DNA of 64,000 nucleotides from NCBI RefSeq assembly GCF_030812835.1, contig NZ_JAUSTM010000006.1, forward strand, positions 55,408-119,407. Reading direction: 5' to 3'. The position numbers and the translations under genes were made by a program. The notes beneath the pieces were generated by a model. It saw only the letters and a list, made by a program, of their open reading frames with translations, was not told where the DNA came from and made no database searches. Numbering within the stretch: position 1 is the first letter of the stretch; the number at the start of each line of letters is the position of its first letter. This stretch comes from Streptococcus moroccensis. Its GTDB lineage: Bacteria > Bacillota > Bacilli > Lactobacillales > Streptococcaceae. Below, piece by piece: positions 61,710 through 64,000 of this stretch.

Positions 61710-62705
61710 ATGGCGATGATGGATAGGATTTATCAGAAAGCACAAGAAAGACCGGCGCGCATGGTTTTCCCTGAGGCAGAGGAAGAGAAGATACTTCTTG
61801 CTGCATCTAAAGCTGCTCAGGCAGGCTACATTATACCCGTTTTGGTTGGAAAACTAGCCTCTATGACTTCGGAATGTCAACGCTTAGGGATAGACCGTGA
61901 TATTTTTGAGTTTTATGATATTGAGGATGAAGAAACAGTAGAGAAGCTCGCTTCTTCTTATGAGACATATTCTTATGCCCTGTTTAAAGGAAAATCTCTC
62001 AGACGTCGTCTTTCAGATCCACTTTATTATGCGATGGTTCTGACAGCGATTGATAAGGTTGATGCAGTATTTGCAGGCTTATCACACCCTACTGGTGAAG
62101 TAATCTTGGCAGGTCAAAGCATACTATGCTTACAAAAAAATATTGAAACAGTTTCGAGCTGTGGTATTTTAGACATTCCTGGATTTGAAGGGGCACAAGG
62201 TTCTCTGATAGCTTTTGGCGATGCAGCGGTCTGTCAGAATCCGACTTCTGAAAGCCTTTCTGATATTGCTATCGCGACTTGTGATACGGTGAAATCTTTA
62301 CTAGACTGGGAACCACACTGTGCTTTTTTGTCCTATTCAACGCAAGGAAGTGGAACAGGAGAATTAGTCGATAAGGTTGTTAAAGCAGTCAAAATTGCTC
62401 AAGAGAAGCGTCCAGATTTGCTAATTGAAGGTGAATTTCAGTTGGATACAGCAATGAATCCTATGGTAGCGAAGAAAAAAGTCCTTACTGATAGTAATGT
62501 GGCAGGTCAAGCTAATGTATTAATCTTCCCAGACTTAAATGCAGGAAACATTGGTGTAAAACTTTTACAACAATTTGCACATGCGGATGCCTATGGACCG
62601 ATGATTACTGGAATGAATAAGGTTATCAGTGATTGTTCTCGTAGTGCACCAGTATCAGAATTAGTAGGAAATATCGCCTTGACAGCTGTGCGAGCAATGT
62701 ATTAG
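61710..62705 (+). CDS. Phosphate acyltransferase (phosphate butyryl/acetyltransferase family)
   Basis: 331 aa of the PTA_PTB family, which exchanges the acyl group of a thioester with phosphate. RPARMVFPEAEEEKILLAASKAAQAGYI at the start, FQLDTAMNP, the glycine-rich FPDLNAGNIGVKLLQQFAHADAYGPMITGMNK and SRSAPVSELVGNIALTAVRAMY at the end are typical. It lies 8 bases after the ACP gene. Start could be 61704 (GTG), 61710 or 61716. The order ACP-Ptb-Buk suggests that it accepts the acyl group from CoA or the carrier protein. Confidence 0.9.
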   Translation: MAMMDRIYQKAQERPARMVFPEAEEEKILLAASKAAQAGYIIPVLVGKLASMTSECQRLGIDRDIFEFYDIEDEETVEKLASSYETYSYALFKGKSLRRRLSDPLYYAMVLTAIDKVDAVFAGLSHPTGEVILAGQSILCLQKNIETVSSCGILDIPGFEGAQGSLIAFGDAAVCQNPTSESLSDIAIATCDTVKSLLDWEPHCAFLSYSTQGSGTGELVDKVVKAVKIAQEKRPDLLIEGEFQLDTAMNPMVAKKKVLTDSNVAGQANVLIFPDLNAGNIGVKLLQQFAHADAYGPMITGMNKVISDCSRSAPVSELVGNIALTAVRAMY

Positions 62706-62716
62706 GAGAAATTTCT

Positions 62717-63826
62717 ATGAATGAATACCGTGTGTTAACGATAAACCCTGGGTCGACCTCAACTAAGATTGCCTATTTTGTAGGAAAAGAGTGTTTATTG
62801 AGTGAAAATGTCGCCCATCAATCAGATGAATTAGCAACCTTTTCTCATATTAGCGAACAATTCTCTTATCGAAAAAAAGTTATTGAAGATTTTTTGCAAC
62901 AACAAGCAATCAATGCTACTATGTTTGATGCAGTAGTTGGACGTGGAGGTGGTTTATTAGCTGTTGAAGGTGGTGTTTACAAAATAGATGATTGCTTACT
63001 GACAGATGCGAAAAACTGCGCAAATGGTGTAGAACATCCAGCTTGTTTAGGACCTCAATTGGCAGCCTATTTTGCGGAACAATCTTCTTGTTCAGCCTAT
63101 GTAGTCAATCCACCGGATACAGATGAGTATCAAGATTTAGCAAGATTGACGGGCATAAAAGGTCATTATCGGACGAGTCATCTGCATGCTTTGAATCTTA
63201 AAGAGACAGCACTTCATCATGCTCAATTGATGGGTGAAGCGTATAGAAATAAAAACTATATCGTCTGTCATATTGGAGGGGGAATATCTGTCTCTGCTCA
63301 TAGAAAAGGGAGAATGGTAGATGGCATTGACATTGTAGGTGGAGAAGGTCCTTTTGCTCCAACGCGTTCGGGAAGTCTAGGCTTATCCACTGTTATTGAA
63401 CTCATTCAGGAAGGTTGCACCTCTGAAGACCTTAAAAAGTTCTGTACGCAAACAGGAGGTCTAGTGAGTTTACTGGGAACCTCAGATGCGAGGGAGATTT
63501 CTGAACAGGCAAATCAAGGAGATGAGCCGAGTAAACTTGTTTGGGACACCATGTTATATCAAATTAGTAAGACGATTGGGCAAATGGCTACCGTTTTAAA
63601 AGGGAATGTGTCAGCAATCTTGTTAAGTGGTGGCATGGTTTACAATGAAAATTTGGTTCTACAAATAAAGGATTATTGTGAGTGGATTGCTCCTATTGTT
63701 GCTTATCCCGGGGAGTTTGAAATGGAAGCAATGGCTAATGGCGCTCTCCGTGTTCTGTCGTGTAAGGAAGAATTAAAGTACTATAAGGGTGTCCCAATTT
63801 GGCAACCCAGTGATTTCCCCCTTTAG
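62717..63826 (+). CDS. buk: Butyrate kinase-family acyl kinase
   Basis: 369 aa ASKHA kinase that makes ATP from acyl phosphate and ADP. TINPGSTSTKIAYF is phosphate loop 1, VGRGGGL follows, and HIGGGISVSAHRKGRMVDG and GGMVYNENLV are the other nucleotide-binding motifs. The layout is that of butyrate or branched-chain fatty-acid kinases and not of AckA. TAGGAGAAAT precedes the start. It is the last gene of the cluster and provides the energy-conserving step. A terminator follows. The real acid may be any short or branched carboxylate. Confidence 0.91.
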   Translation: MNEYRVLTINPGSTSTKIAYFVGKECLLSENVAHQSDELATFSHISEQFSYRKKVIEDFLQQQAINATMFDAVVGRGGGLLAVEGGVYKIDDCLLTDAKNCANGVEHPACLGPQLAAYFAEQSSCSAYVVNPPDTDEYQDLARLTGIKGHYRTSHLHALNLKETALHHAQLMGEAYRNKNYIVCHIGGGISVSAHRKGRMVDGIDIVGGEGPFAPTRSGSLGLSTVIELIQEGCTSEDLKKFCTQTGGLVSLLGTSDAREISEQANQGDEPSKLVWDTMLYQISKTIGQMATVLKGNVSAILLSGGMVYNENLVLQIKDYCEWIAPIVAYPGEFEMEAMANGALRVLSCKEELKYYKGVPIWQPSDFPL

Positions 63827-63852
63827 ATGGTTAAAGGATAAGCCTAAGCATA

Positions 63853-63890
63853 AAAAACAAGCACTTTCAATAATAAAGTGCTTGTTTTTA
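63853..63890 (+). terminator. Terminator of the catabolic operon
   Basis: AAAAACAAGCACTTT / AAAGTGCTTGTTTTT, a near-perfect 15-base stem with a T-run. Confidence 0.92.
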
Positions 63891-63910
63891 CATTATGTGA
63901 CTTTCAGTCC

Positions 63911-63971
63911 GTTTCGCTCCGCAGGTGCGAAACAAATAAACCACCCGCTATGCGGGTGCGCATCGCTGGTT
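63911..63971. repeat. Nested inverted repeats at the right edge
   Basis: GTTTCGC / GCGAAAC (63911-63933) is followed by CACCCGC-TAT-GCGGGTG (63942-63958) inside AACC / GGTT (63939-63971). No T-run follows. It may be part of an intergenic repeat or the end of the acquired region; the window stops too soon to tell. Confidence 0.45.
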
Positions 63972-64000
63972 ATACCAAAAAACTCCAAACGCGATACAAT

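Overview
The window looks like the chromosome of a streptococcus (Lactobacillales). The evidence is the order tmk-holB-yabA-rsmI, strong AGGAGG-type ribosome sites, many extended -10 promoters (TGnTATAAT), and the families present: PepN, SerC/SerA, CadD/CadC, SirTM-macrodomain and an HlyD-MacB-type ABC system. I cannot name the species from the sequence alone.

Layout. 0.2-4.2 kb: core replication operon (tmk, holB, yabA, rsmI) followed by a lone arginine deiminase gene. 4.4-8.7 kb: pepN, a NIF3-family gene and a ChbG-type deacetylase gene. 8.7-15.1 kb: a reactive-sulfur module (CsoR/CstR-type repressor, two small rhodaneses and a CoA-disulfide reductase-rhodanese fusion) between two paralogous membrane-protein genes, with four copies of one hairpin repeat and a decayed second csoR copy. 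15.3-23.3 kb: a type I restriction-modification locus in the unusual order hsdR-hsdS-X-hsdM. X is an unrecognised protein with a HEPN-like RxxxxH motif, and a 33-codon gene with its own promoter and terminator lies on the opposite strand between hsdR and hsdS. 23.3-26.7 kb: Rrf2 regulator with quinone oxidoreductase, hydrolase and SDR genes. 26.7-29.5 kb: macrodomain, SirTM and an F420-reductase-like gene, divergent from an HxlR regulator. 29.6-31.9 kb: a large protein that reads like a degenerate phage-type family B DNA polymerase, coupled to a PNPOx-fold gene. 32.0-36.0 kb: cadmium resistance (cadD-cadC), a MarR unit, a DUF3021-like membrane protein and an Xre-TPR regulator. 36.2-42.1 kb: serC-serA, an SDR/TetR pair, and a Crp-family regulator divergent from a lipoprotein esterase gene. 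42.1-42.5 kb: a branched structured element. 42.5-52.3 kb: acetyltransferase, Ogt, ArsC/Spx-like protein, glutathione reductase, HlyD-ABC-permease exporter, lipoproteins, flavin monooxygenase and glutathionyl-hydroquinone reductase.

52.7-57.6 kb is a scar of nested IS3-family elements, an integrase fragment and a DeoR-like fragment. Embedded in and following it (54.6-63.8 kb) is a visibly AT-richer catabolic cluster: a FMN-binding/FAD reductase, a PucR regulator, a small membrane protein, a thiolase-like enzyme, a DUF35 zinc-ribbon protein, an acyl carrier protein, a phosphate acyltransferase and a butyrate-type kinase. The two halves of one terminator hairpin lie on either side of an IS between the reductase gene and pucR. 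The IS therefore arrived later, and the reductase belongs to the same cluster. The gene set suggests reduction of an unsaturated or keto substrate, thiolytic cleavage to an acyl thioester (perhaps on the dedicated carrier protein), and ATP formation through acyl phosphate. I regard this cluster as the best candidate for an undescribed system. The HEPN-like gene in the hsd locus and the polymerase-like gene come next.
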